Source of the DNA: Sisyra terminalis
Lineage: Eukaryota > Arthropoda > Insecta > Neuroptera > Sisyridae
NCBI GenBank assembly: GCA_958496175.1
Contig: OY292278.1
Coordinates: 16,058,001 to 16,122,000, forward strand
DNA length: 64,000 nucleotides
Direction: 5' to 3'
Positions 56,201 through 62,708 of the stretch are shown in pieces. Below the pieces are notes generated by a model that made no database searches, was not told the origin of the DNA, and worked only from the letters and a program-made list of their open reading frames with translations. The position numbers and the translations under genes are program-made. Numbering within the stretch: position 1 is the stretch's first letter; each line of letters starts with the position of its first letter.

Positions 56201-59200
56201 CAAATTGATTTTTTTACAGCGATCGCCCTCTGAATTTTTAGTTTAAGATATAAAAAAAAATTATCCAATACAATTAAGCTCTTAATATCTTGATTAAACC
56301 GTGCCGGAATCATGTTACTTTTAGCATTTAAATAACATGAGATTATTTGACTTTTTACTTTTAATTTTTTTTCGCAGAAACAAATGGAAGAAAAGATTTA
56401 AAGTCAAATTATTCTGACGTAAAATTTAACGCTCTACAAAAAAGGTCTCTTATGCATTTTCAATTCAATCACTCCATTAAAAGTTATTCAACATTTAACT
56501 TTTAACGACAAATCAATCGACTATAGGCGCAATAAAAATGATGTTGACTACAAGTTCTAAGAAATTTCTCATAGATGGCGTCAGGAGAAATGGTAAAAAT
56601 TCGAATTTTAATTGAACTTTTGTCGATAGTCTCATTAATTAGTATGAAATTCGATTCGTAGGTACAAAATATTGATCAAAGTACGAAAATTTATCCTGGA
56701 TAAATTGAATTTCACGACTATAGCGAATGCGGATCTTATGTCACCGGTTTTAATTGTCGAAAAATGTTTTTTTTTTGTTTAATTTTCAGTTCAAACCATA
56801 AAATTAACACAAATAATCACTTGCGCTCTAATGATAATAATTTTCATCTTCTCTTTCAATGATTTTATAGTTAAAAAAAGTAAAACTGAGCAAAAAGTTG
56901 AAAATATGAGGCACAAGTTGAATGTTCAATAACTTTTAATGGAGTAATTTAATCCAAAATTTATAACAGACCTTTTTTGTAGAGCATTAAATTTTATGTC
57001 AGAATAATTTAACCTTAAATCTTTTCATCCATTTGTTTCTGAGAAAAAAAATTAAAAGTAAAAAGTCAAATAATCCCATGATATTTAAATGGTAAAAGTA
57101 ACATGATTCCGGCACGGTTTAATCAAAAAATTAAGCGCTTAATTGTATTGGATTCTTTTTTTATATCTTAAACTAAAAGTTCAGAGGGCAATCGCTGTAA
57201 AAAAATCAATTTGGAAAATAACGGACACCCTAATATATAGTCAAATGGAGCCATTTATAAATCGTTAATATATGAAGAATTTTCCTTATGAAAAAGCTCA
57301 ATAAAAAACACATTATTTGTGTTGAAAAACTAGAATTCCATAATTGAAAAAAGGTGAAACTTTAAGCTGGCAAAAGCTCAAATTACTTTAGGTCCCAGTG
57401 ATTATAAATCAGTCTTAAATAACACACAAAAAAAAAATCTGTGTAACCCTTAATATTATTGGCAGTTGATGATTCATGTGTATGGTACATATATTGATTA
57501 GATAGCTATTCCTAGCTAATTTCATATCAACTGAAGAAAAATAAATGGAATTCAAAATCAGACAATTAAGTAACGAAAGAAAAAAAAAGCGAAAAAAGAT
57601 TTCCAATTACTAAAACCTTTGAAAGCTCAACACCTTTACAACTTAAAATCGTTGGTTTTAATGAAGGTGAAAGCTGTCGCTTGGATGCACTCTTTGATTG
57701 GATTCTTCTCGGCTGCTTTGAAAGAAGAATTCCACTAGATTTTCTGATTTTCATTTGGATAAGTGCCTCTACATCGGCAGACCTCATGAATAAAATAAAG
57801 AAATTCACAAATACATTAACGTGATATTTATGACGTTGGAATGTGTAAAATTTATTGTTTAGCTACTTTAACACTAATTTATCAAACGTGAATTGCTATG
57901 ATTTTTTTGCAAAAAAGATAAAAGTAATGATTGTAGTGTTTAAAAATAAAGTTTCCCGTCACTTATCAAAATATTTCCTAGTGGAAATTTTCAATAAAAA
58001 TTTTTCTCAATGGGAAATTCCTGTGGCAAATTCCAGTGTTGATAGAAAAATTCTCTGGGTTATTATTTGAAGAATATTCTATACGTTGTGTGTAGGTATT
58101 TGCACATTATGTTCAACTTGAACGATAAGTTGACTTTCTAACTACTATTTGATGATAAAACTTCGTATATCTTATCATTTTAAAGTACTTATCTAGTTTT
58201 CGTATTTTCTAAAATCAGTAGAAGCTTACATAGGTAAATTCTTTACTTAAAATATCCATTACGTTGAGATTTATTGTTGTTTGGATGAGTATGTATTTTT
58301 GGAGTCTAAATGGAAAATTCGTCAATATAGCAACTATTTATACTACAATTTTAGTCTAAAATATTTTCAAGCAAAATTGTACATTTATTTGACCTCTATG
58401 GAACATAAACATATCATATGAACTAAGGGTAAATGTATTATTTTTTTCATAAAATAGCTTCCAAATAGATGATAAAATTCAGACCTCAGCTTTTATTTTT
58501 TTAAATAAGAAGACAATTCAGGTTATTTAAGATCGTTTTTTTTATTTAATATTTTCTTCTTATTTAAAAAAATAGCTTCCAAAATTAGCGTAGTTGGTGT
58601 AAATAGTTAAATTTGTGATTGTGACCAATAAATTGTTTGCATTTTTTTTAAATCAACATTACTATTTGTTTATATTTGGGAAAACGAAAGCAAACAAACC
58701 TCATTTGTGTACTTAATTGTTCATGTAGTATGGTAAATCAGTAATTTTTTTTTTGTTTCAAAAAGTATTGAAAAAAATTTTTAGTACTAATTTCATAACT
58801 CAAAAAACTTAAACTTCGTTTTGCAACAAAGTATTTTTTTTGTATTTAATGTTTTCGTTTTTACATCCAATAAATAGGAAAAATCGATTTTTTTTTTCTC
58901 GAGAATCGATTCTTGCCCAAAAAATCAGTTTTGAAGGATCGATTTCCGAAGTCATAAAAATCAATTAAAAATCAGGTATAAGTATTTCACTTTTAAACAT
59001 GAGAAACTGTACACTTTTTATACTAAACCATTCCAAACGTGGTAGTTTTTGTATAAAATATCAAATTTTCTTCAGAAATTTTGTGTTCTATGGATTAAGA
59101 AAACGTGGTATTGTTACAACAAGAATACTATTGTCTTAAAGTTTTGACCAAACGGACTATAGATGTTCCTGAATTTGAGTATTTCTCTTAAAAAATGTGC

Positions 59201-60889
59201 TGATTGCACTTTCTCACTAACTATTATAATTTTTACAAACAAGATTTCCTATGCATTTTAAATCTATGATCTATAATGTACAAAACCTATTCCACTTATT
59301 CTCGATCCGATAAAATATTATCAATTAAAAACAATGAGAGTCTTCTTCAATGCTCCGGGGCCCTCAAGCTCAGGGGGCCCTCGAATCCTTACCAGAAATC
59401 TCGATCGAACTGAACTTTTGGAAACTCAGTTGGAAGTTCACGAATTATTTAAGGAAGTAATGAGCAAATATGGAGTGCTAGAATGCGACCTAACGTAAGT
59501 ATTTACAGCAATGTTATTATTTTTTACAACTCCTGTCGTTTCTGGAACAGCCAATAGGTCATTTAGCAAATTAAAAATAATAACAAATTAATTAAGAAAT
59601 AATATGGGCCAAACTCGACTTCGATAATTATCGCTAATAGCGATTGAAAACCAAATCGCATTAAGCCTGAATTTAAACGAAGTCATTGATACTTTTGAAA
59701 AAACTAAAGCTATATAATATAGTTTATATAATAAACCCTTGAATCTTCTCCTATTTCGTTTTATTAGCCAAACCTACACCAAGTATTAATTGAAATTTAT
59801 GTTGTTACTGTTTAATAGTTTTATTACCTGCCCTGCAGTGCACAAAAAAGAGCTCAAGTAGCTTAGCATTTTTAAAGTCTTTGTATATTTCTTATTTTTA
59901 TTTGATAAAACCTAATCAGGTTACATAGCAGTGGAGCCCCATTTTTTAATTTGCCCCAGGGCCCTTGGTTACCTAGCTACGCCACTGATCTTCTTACAAT
60001 TCGTAACAGCTAAATGCTGATTTGTATTGTTGAATAGTAGAAATGCAAACATTGTTTTATTGTTGATTATATTTTTCCGGATCGCGAACGAACTGTTATG
60101 AGCATTTTAGTAGAAAACTGCTCTTACTTGAAAGTAAACGTATTTAAATCAAATCGAGTTATCTTTAGCTGTAACTAATATCTTTGGTTTTAAAAAATAT
60201 ATTTTTTTAATATTATTTTTATAAAAGTTTTCATTTGCCTTAAAAGTCAGTAAAGAAAAGATTTATATACAACGCTGGATTTACACTAGAGACATTCGAG
60301 GCTGGTGTCCAAGGCGGCAAATTTTCTAGGATAGCAAAATTTGGAGTGTGAAAAAAATTTAGCAATATCACAATTGCTTTATATTTTTTATGTAACTGAA
60401 GTATGTTATATTGAATAAATTTTCTGCAATAAATTAGTTATTTTAATTTTATAAAATTCAGAAATCAAAACTATTACTTTAAGTAAAATTTCAGTATTGG
60501 GCCAGCATTTTTATCAGTGTCCAGAGGCGGCACTAAGTTTGAATCCAGCTTAGCTTATATATATATATATATATATATAAAATAATATTTTTTTGATAGT
60601 GCAATGTATAAATCAAAAACCGAAATCTACTCGATTGTTTGAATCGTTGGAAAAACAAAAATTTTCTATAAGGAAATAAGATGAACCAAATAACTTCAAA
60701 TTCATTAAAATATTTGAAATATTTGTTGTTCAGAAGTTTATTTTGGGAATCTATATCATTAAATTATTGATTGATATTTTTCTTTATCAAAATACTTACT
60801 AGCTAGCTGACCATTTCGACTTGCAGAAGAAGTGCGTGAATTAAGGGCACTATCGTCCTTTGCAACCCGACGATCTGGAGGGCTTGCAA
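20145..60889 (-). CDS. Pde1c: Calcium/calmodulin-dependent 3',5'-cyclic nucleotide phosphodiesterase (PDE1 family; fly Pde1c type)
   Basis: Spliced CDS: complement(join(20145..20218, 22804..22893, 22947..23090, 23152..23290, 23358..23583, 30454..30623, 30707..30847, 33989..34105, 39444..39693, 55664..55777, 55841..56047, 60800..60889)). All splice phases agree; ~587 residues visible. PDE1 enzymes hydrolyse cAMP and cGMP and are activated by Ca2+/calmodulin. Seen: a Ser/Pro/Gly-rich N-terminal part; [13 protein letters not shown], matching the PDE1 calmodulin-binding/inhibitory region; [21 protein letters not shown]; catalytic [10 protein letters not shown], metal-binding [22 protein letters not shown], and [14 protein letters not shown] through FIEFIVEPS; then a short acidic C-terminus ending at TAA 20145-20147. 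The catalytic histidines and aspartates are all present. Long introns (up to 16 kb) carry most of the window's repeats. The 5'-most exon starts with a split codon, so further N-terminal exons exist to the right. Not PDE4 (dunce): the N-terminal and catalytic motifs fit PDE1. Confidence 0.92.
20407..20693. mobile_element. Short TIR element, copy 3, in PDE1 intron
   Basis: GGGACATCCATTAATTGCGT at the left and, reverse-complemented, GGGTATCCATTAATTACGTG at the right. ~287 bp. Same consensus as copy 1 (CATTnATTACGTnA). No clear target duplication. Confidence 0.65.
21479..22189. mobile_element. ~0.7-kb TIR element (GAGTATAGATACAAGGAGTCC family), copy 1
   Basis: The left end GAGTATAAACACAAGGAGTC and the reverse complement of the right end (CGAGTATAGATACAAAGAGT) match, both followed by CCAAA(T/C)G. 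The interior has a ~200-bp internal duplication around GGCGCC(G/A)(T/C)ATCT. Relatives at 25449 and 28249. Non-coding. Confidence 0.7.
22804..22893 (-). CDS. Pde1c: PDE1 exon (C-terminal helix)
   Basis: Acceptor TTTAACAG, donor AAAG|GTATAT; 90 bp, phase 1 in and out. It encodes [19 protein letters not shown], which aligns with the conserved NNLVDIIQQNKERWKELAA stretch of vertebrate PDE1. Confidence 0.82.
22947..23090 (-). CDS. Pde1c: PDE1 exon (end of catalytic domain)
   Basis: Acceptor TTTGTTTAG, donor AACG|GTAAAT; 144 bp, phase 1/1. It encodes [17 protein letters not shown] followed by a Thr/Pro-rich stretch. Confidence 0.88.
23152..23290 (-). CDS. Pde1c: PDE1 exon (catalytic domain)
   Basis: Acceptor TTTTTTACTAG, donor ATAG|GTTTAT; 139 bp, ends phase 1. 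It encodes [19 protein letters not shown], then [10 protein letters not shown] and AESQI, including the conserved invariant-glutamine pocket region of the PDE fold. Confidence 0.9.
23358..23583 (-). CDS. Pde1c: PDE1 exon (catalytic domain)
   Basis: Acceptor TTATTTTCAG, donor AAAA|GTATTA; 226 bp. It encodes [31 protein letters not shown] and [13 protein letters not shown]. The last contains the conserved metal-site aspartate. Confidence 0.92.
24398..24570 (+). repeat. tRNA-derived SINE, copy 2
   Basis: Head TGGTCGAATGGTCAAGGTG (box A), box B GAGTTCGATTC, tail TTAACTCTAAAGTCGCTAGG and TTATAAAGTGCTGATAAATA plus poly-A. Same structure as copies 1 and 3. Confidence 0.82.
24857..25081. repeat. Tandem array, three 75-bp units
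   Basis: Units begin at 24857, 24932 and 25007, exactly 75 bp apart, each with GAAGAA(C/T)CA near the start and CAATnACAGCT(G/C)G(A) near the end. Edges carry ACGAGTAATAAC and GTTACTCGTAAT, a short inverted pair. Confidence 0.85.
25449..25620. mobile_element. Same TIR family, partial copy 2
   Basis: Interior-like CAGCACCACATCTTGATATA then right end CGTTCGGGCTTTTTGTGTCT ATACTTTGTG. Left end missing. Confidence 0.55.
28249..28440. mobile_element. Same TIR family, short copy 3 (192 bp)
   Basis: Left CACGAAGTATAGATATAAGA, right reverse-complemented CACGGAATATAGATACAGGA. The interior matches copy 1 in the opposite orientation (CTATGATCTAG, TAGTGACAGAAAAGAG against 21551-21590). Confidence 0.65.
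29048..29492. mobile_element. hAT-like element, TAGGGACTGCAATACCGG termini
   Basis: Left TAGAGATTGCAATATCGG, right reverse-complemented TAGGGACTGCAATACCGG. Flanked by ATTGTACT / ATTGTTAT (6 of 8), an 8-bp duplication. Interior rich in ATACCGG. 445 bp, no ORF; sits inside the 28836 foldback. Relative at 54149. Confidence 0.72.
29594..29644 (+). repeat. Relative of the 11545 foldback arm
   Basis: ATCTGGCAACATTTC followed by ACTTTGTCTTCAATTTACC and CGC parallels the left arm at 11572-11622. Diverged. Confidence 0.4.
30454..30623 (-). CDS. Pde1c: PDE1 exon (metal-binding HD motif)
   Basis: Acceptor TTTGTTTCCAG, donor TTCAG|GTAAAT; 170 bp, ends phase 2. It encodes [20 protein letters not shown] and HTGTTNNFH: the HD(x2)H(x4)N class I PDE signature, with [10 protein letters not shown] after it. 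Confidence 0.94.
30707..30847 (-). CDS. Pde1c: PDE1 exon (start of catalytic pocket)
   Basis: Acceptor TATATAG, donor ATG|GTAAGT; 141 bp, 47 codons. It encodes [20 protein letters not shown]. The histidine of PYHNNLH is the expected general acid. Confidence 0.93.
31440..32115. repeat. Diverged tandem repeat array in PDE1 intron
   Basis: AAAGATTCAAAAGAGAAAG-type starts at about 31464, 31658 and 31949. Shared blocks: TTGGTTTTTCCAAC, CAACAATAATTTTTCAATAT, AATGGGAAAATCAAT, TACTTTTCTTA. Unit spacing ~190 then ~290 bp. Confidence 0.7.
32289..32970. mobile_element. Probable hAT-like element, ~680 bp
   Basis: Left CAGTGTTCCCCAAAATTTTT; right reverse-complemented AAGTGTTTCTCAAAATGTAC. Subterminal AATCACTTT occurs several times near 32455-32560, as in transposase-binding repeats. 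Target duplication not found, no transposase ORF. Confidence 0.5.
33989..34105 (-). CDS. Pde1c: PDE1 exon
   Basis: Acceptor TTTTTCAG, donor AAA|GTGAGT; 117 bp, 39 codons, phase 0. It encodes [16 protein letters not shown] and [12 protein letters not shown], the conserved start of the PDE catalytic domain. Confidence 0.92.
34330..35076. mobile_element. TTAA-flanked inverted-repeat element, ~750 bp
   Basis: TTAA at 34326-34329 and 35077-35080 bracket GGGAGGGGTAAGGGTTTTTA ... reverse-complemented GGGAGAGGTTAGGGTTTCAA. Interior has C- and G-runs (CCCCCCAACG, AAGGGGGTTTTCC) and no long ORF. TTAA duplication suits piggyBac-type insertion, but the GGG termini are not canonical. Confidence 0.65.
38176..38410. 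mobile_element. hAT-like MITE with perfect 8-bp target duplication
   Basis: ATACTTTT at 38168-38175 and 38411-38418 flank CAGTGTCAGATTTACAAATT and, reverse-complemented, CAGGGGTGGATTTACCAGC. Interior has TTTGCCGCC twice. Relative at 60283. Confidence 0.85.
38678..38838. repeat. Foldback around a GACCGAAACGTG loop
   Basis: 65-bp arms (AATTTTATTTATTTTTAGTA, GGATAGTGGGCATG, ATGTAGATCCATGAACTAAT and reverse) surround GGTCTAATAAAAGACCGAAA CGTGTCCC. Flanked by direct AAATTGGAAGAAAT at 38633 and 38834. Confidence 0.75.
39444..39693 (-). CDS. Pde1c: PDE1 exon (conserved N-terminal regulatory segment)
   Basis: Acceptor TTCACTTTAG, donor AAG|GTATGC; 250 bp. It encodes [20 protein letters not shown] and [13 protein letters not shown], then [16 protein letters not shown], a near-diagnostic PDE1 block. 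It begins with one base completing a split codon, so it accepts phase-2 upstream exons. Confidence 0.93.
41284..41455 (+). repeat. Single-arm copy of the 28836 element
   Basis: ATAGTTGCCCAATAAAAAAT, TCCTCACACGAA, CATAGAAATTTACACAT, AACTCAGAAATTAATGCAC match the left arm of 28836 in the same order. Confidence 0.65.
41774..41938 (+). repeat. tRNA-derived SINE, copy 3
   Basis: Box A CGAGTGGTCCAGGTGACC, degraded box B (AGGTTCAAATT), tail TTGACCCTAAAGTCGC and ATAAACCACGGTAAATAAC, A-rich end. More decayed than copies 1 and 2. Confidence 0.78.
43062..43114 (+). repeat. Fragment of the 28836 element
   Basis: AACATTTGCCCATTGGAAAA then TCTCATACAAAATTTTCC and GAAAGTTGCTT match the outer part of the right arm read on minus (near 29860-29900). 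Confidence 0.45.
43225..44470. repeat. Diverged tandem repeat, three ~290-bp units
   Basis: Three blocks share AACTCT(T/A), TTTAACATTTAAACT-like, GAAAATATATTG, GTTGCTGC, ATTGCCAAGCAA and ACTAGTATT(A/G)AATAT in the same order, near 43225, 43895 and 44175. Extra DNA lies between units 1 and 2. Confidence 0.65.
44915..44991 (-). CDS. Exon 2 of candidate nested small gene
   Basis: 77 bp; enters phase 1, encodes [18 protein letters not shown] and ends with KVW-stop. A good alternative donor (GCAC|GTAAGA) lies within it, so it could also be an internal exon. Confidence 0.38.
44915..45965 (-). CDS. Candidate small two-exon gene nested in the PDE1 intron (70 codons), function unknown
   Basis: Predicted CDS complement(join(44915..44991, 45830..45965)). 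Exon 1 is strikingly GC-rich for this window and begins at ATG 45965 with a very basic stretch ([19 protein letters not shown]), then a Cys-containing part ([12 protein letters not shown]). Donor CAAG|GTCATT leaves phase 1. Exon 2 has acceptor TTCCCCAAG in matching phase 1 and encodes [20 protein letters not shown], then KVW and TAA; an AATAAA follows directly. An in-frame stop lies just before the exon-2 acceptor, so it makes sense only if spliced. I recognise no family. Alternative: exon 1 is an alternative first exon of the PDE, using donor CCC|GTATGG, which leaves phase 2 and fits the 39693 exon. Confidence 0.4.
45830..45965 (-). CDS. Exon 1 of candidate nested small gene / alternative PDE1 first exon
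   Basis: 136 bp from ATG 45965, GC-rich island in AT-rich intron. The open frame also extends 9 bases upstream as GTG TTA GGG. A TTAG at the 5' edge could instead be an acceptor, but it lacks a pyrimidine tract. Confidence 0.42.
46402..47366. mobile_element. Near-complete palindromic (foldback) element A, ~965 bp
   Basis: Termini ATAGACTAGGCCAAAAAAAT and reverse-complemented ATAGACTGGACCAAAAAAAT. Both ~450-bp arms pair along their length (TTTGAGCCCTTAATACTAAT, GACAGCATTGAC, AAGCTTGATTATT). Each arm has two copies of a CTACAAAAAAGG(T)GTCT-like motif. No ORF. Confidence 0.8.
53376..53436. repeat. Terminal fragment of element A
   Basis: GTCACTTTGAATAATATTTT, TGATATATC and AATTTTTTGTCCCAGCCTAA match the right end of element A (47295-47363). 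Followed by (TA)n. Confidence 0.6.
53428..53450. repeat. (TA)n microsatellite
   Basis: About 11 AT units at the end of the element A fragment. Confidence 0.9.
54149..54302. mobile_element. Decayed relative of the ATACCGG hAT-like element, right ends
   Basis: TGAATACCGGCATT, GGTATCCCGGTATACCAG and TATTGCAGTCTCC parallel 29390-29492. A second end-like TATTGTAGTCCCTA follows at 54288. Confidence 0.6.
54231..54340. repeat. Tandem duplication, ~54 bp x 2
   Basis: Unit 1 has ATTGCAGTCTCCTGTTGCG and ATTGATTTTATTGACAAT; unit 2 has ATTGTAGTCCCTACTTGCG and ATTGGTTCTATTGATAAT. It joins a transposon end to its flank. Confidence 0.55.
54872..55023. mobile_element. hAT-like MITE, 152 bp
   Basis: TAAGGATTGAAATCCCGCA at left and, reverse-complemented, TAAGGATTGCACTCCAGCA at right; flanks ATAGACAT / GTTGACAT (6 of 8). 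Interior rich in GATCCCGC/GCGGGATC. Confidence 0.75.
55664..55777 (-). CDS. Pde1c: PDE1 exon (calmodulin-binding / inhibitory region)
   Basis: Acceptor AATTTACAG, donor ACGAA|GTAAGT; 114 bp, phase 2/2. It encodes [19 protein letters not shown] and [13 protein letters not shown], matching the PDE1 segment around the second calmodulin-binding site. Confidence 0.92.
55841..56047 (-). CDS. Pde1c: PDE1 N-terminal exon, GC-rich
   Basis: Acceptor TTTTTTGCAG, donor CTTCG|GTAAGT; 207 bp. It encodes [27 protein letters not shown] and DACDKAALR, then joins LRCLLRQ in the next exon. It enters in phase 1 (two bases, AA, after the split). GC is much higher than in the surrounding introns. Confidence 0.85.
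56184..57230. mobile_element. Near-complete palindromic (foldback) element B, 1047 bp
   Basis: TA dinucleotides flank GGGTGTCCATTATTTTCC and reverse-complemented GGGTGTCCGTTATTTTCC. Arms of ~430 bp pair (ACAGCGATCGCCCTCTGAA, CCGTGCCGGAATCATGTTAC, CAATACAATTAAGC). Each arm has one TTTAACGCTCTACAAAAAAG motif shared with element A. No ORF. Confidence 0.82.
57634..57808 (-). CDS. Possible alternative first exon of PDE1
   Basis: An ORF starting at ATG 57808 (or ATG 57787) encodes a basic Ser/Lys-rich peptide including [14 protein letters not shown] and [14 protein letters not shown] weak donor (AAAG|GTGTTG) at 57634 would leave phase 1, which matches entry into the 56047 exon (giving a split Glu codon before QGSLTIV). 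No promoter is obvious and the donor is poor. It may be chance ORF. Confidence 0.3.
59395..59711 (+). pseudogene. hAT transposase remnant (C-terminal dimerisation region)
   Basis: Around 59520-59711 the plus frame gives [20 protein letters not shown], stop, [11 protein letters not shown], stop, [18 protein letters not shown] and [10 protein letters not shown]. This resembles the C-terminal SxERxFSxLKxIK...LSIE region of ZMYM1-like hAT transposases, broken by two stops. [19 protein letters not shown] upstream (from ~59430) is probably part of it. GGGGCCC blocks lie near 59357-59385. Confidence 0.7.
59930..59987 (-). mobile_element. hAT right terminus
   Basis: On minus from 59987: CAGTGGCGTAGCTAGG, then GGGCCCTGGGGCAAATT. 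CAGTGGCGTAGCTAGG is a very common hAT end; it probably belongs to the element carrying the broken transposase at 59395. Confidence 0.65.
60283..60552. mobile_element. Relative of the 38176 MITE
   Basis: GCTGGATTTACACTAGAG and GGCGGCAAATTTTC at left; GGCGGCACTAAGTTTGAATC CAGC at right. Target duplication not clear; abuts a (TA)n tract. Confidence 0.55.
60555..60580. repeat. (TA)n microsatellite
   Basis: About 13 TA units. Confidence 0.9.
60800..60889 (-). CDS. Pde1c: PDE1 N-terminal exon, 5'-most visible
   Basis: Acceptor TCTTTTGCAG before 60889, donor GCTA|GTAAGT after 60800; 90 bp, phase 1/1, so it could be skipped without changing frame. It encodes [20 protein letters not shown] and SASRNGQLA, a Ser-rich stretch. 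It joins the 56047 exon in frame. Assignment rests on splice sites and phase, not on a conserved motif. Confidence 0.65.
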
Positions 60890-61503
60890 CTGCAAAAGAA
60901 GAAAAGAAAATAAATAACTGATAAATATTCTATTTTTTATTTAATTGTTTCTATTACTATCTGCGATGATTTCATTTGTACAAATGAATCATTTTTGTTC
61001 TTAACAAAAGAAAAAGTATTGTTAGCAGATAAATAACTTAGACTTTGTGCTACCCATTCGTCCGTTTAATAAAATTTTTCACTAGTATGTGGGACCCAAT
61101 TGAATATATATTGCTTATGTTTACAATACGAAGAATAGTTATTGTTTTATGCTTTATGTTTTATCGGTTTTATCATTGTATTGTTTTGGCTTACAGTGGC
61201 CCATATATGGTTAAACCAGTTGCGTAATTCGGCACAATAATTCAACAATGCAAAACATGTTAGAATTCCTCGTCAAATACACAGATGTTATGTAATTAAT
61301 TTGAATTATAAACGGTTTTGAATTGGAGTCCTTAAAGAATAAAGTTACAAAAATTTTAAATTCAATCCTTAAAACTTAATGGCAAATTGGATTTTTTAAA
61401 TAAATTAAAAAAAAAGCCTTTACTTAAAAAGAGATGTTTTTAGCCATAAAGTTATAATATTACTAATACATTATTGTAGAGTTTCAGATCCTCGATGATG
61501 ATA

Positions 61504-61885
61504 ATATTGGTAAAAATATTCAGAGGACTAGGATCAAATAATAATCAGTCAAAACTATTACATGCGCGACGTTTCGGCCCGGTTATTGAGCCTTATTTGA
61601 GCCTATTTTTTTATTAATACCAAAAATACAAACAATTATTACAATGAATTCTTTCATACCATAAATAATCGTATAAAAATGAATTGACAATGTTTATTTT
61701 TAACAAGGTTAAAGCGATTTTTTACGGTATGAAAAAATTCATTGTATTAATTGTTTGTATTTTTGGTATTAATAAAAAATAGGCTCAAATAAGGCTCAAT
61801 AACCGGGTCGAAACGTCGCGCATGTAATAAATAGTTTTGACTGATTATTATTTAATCCTAGTCCTCTGAATATTTTTACCAATTG
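61504..61885. repeat. Foldback with near-perfect ~165-bp arms and GGGCCGAAACGTCGCG motif
   Basis: Left arm has ATTGGTAAAAATATTCAG, AGGACTAGGATCAAATAATA, CATGCGCGACGTTTCGG; the right arm is its reverse complement. Each arm has a GGCTC...GG(G)CC hairpin abutting GAAACGTCGCG. Confidence 0.8.
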
Positions 61886-62507
61886 CTAGTACATCTATAT
61901 CAACTTTCACTGACGCATATTAATGGCTCAAATGTTGGTTCCTAAAATTTTAATGATATTTATGAATATTTTCAAATGTAAAAATACATTTTGGAGTTAT
62001 CATTTTACAATTTAACAGATAAGAAGTGACAATTTACGCTGAATTTTTATCATTTTTCAAATTATAAATTTATATTAAACTCAGATAAGAAAACTGTACG
62101 TTTAATAGATAATTATATTCATTTTATACAAAAAAATGTTTACTGTTTAACTTTAATATATCAAACTAACAAAGGTATACAATTTTACACCATCACATAT
62201 TGTTTTGTTTTCAAAGGACTTAATTTTCAAAACTATTAAATATTTTAAAAACCCATAAATTTGCGTTAAACCGAAAGAGTAAATGATTAAAAATTACTAC
62301 TTTCTTGAAACTAACTGTTATCTTTAATAGATTACAGCAAAGTAATTAAGTATTATAATAAGTGATCCAAAAAAAATGCATTTCCGTAAAAACTCCCGTT
62401 CTAATTTCATTATCTTATATCAGTTATTCGGTTTCCTTAATTGACAAACAAATTATATTCATAATTTTATAAAAAAAATTGATGCTATAATTAGCTGTGA
62501 TTAAATC

Positions 62508-62515
62508 TATAAAAG
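62508..62515 (+). promoter_or_regulatory. TATA box of lysozyme gene
   Basis: TATAAAAG, 68 bp upstream of the ATG. A start site near 62538 (TCACAGT, initiator-like) would lie about 30 bp downstream. Confidence 0.65.
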
Positions 62516-62575
62516 AGCCAACAATTAATGTAATTGTCACAGTGGCATTTCGTTTTCCTAATTGTTCAAACAGCA

Positions 62576-62708
62576 ATGATGAAAGTTGCATTAATCATTG
62601 TAGTTCTCATTATTGGTACAAATGAGGTGTTGGGAAGAAAATTAGATCGCTGCCAAATTGTAAGGGAACTGCGGAAGCAAAATTTTCCCGAAAGCAAATT
62701 GAGGAATT
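62576..62708 (+). CDS. Lysozyme exon 1
   Basis: Signal peptide and first mature residues to KLRN. Donor AATT|GTACGT, chosen because the leftover T plus GG in the next exon makes the conserved Trp of W-V-C-L. Confidence 0.93.

Larger units (their letters stand above)
56048..60799. other. PDE1 5' intron, 4.8 kb
   Basis: Contains foldback B (56184), a possible alternative exon (57634), a hAT transposase remnant (59395-59711) with its end (59987) and a MITE (60283). Confidence 0.75.
60890..62575. other. Between PDE1 5'-most visible exon and lysozyme
   Basis: 1.7 kb AT-rich; contains the 61504-61885 foldback and the lysozyme TATA box. No exon recognised. Confidence 0.7.

Noticed and set aside
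57855..58070. 71-codon plus ORF and a faint GGAAATT repeat similar to the 28836 element
   Set aside because: The ORF is low complexity; the repeat similarity is too short to claim.
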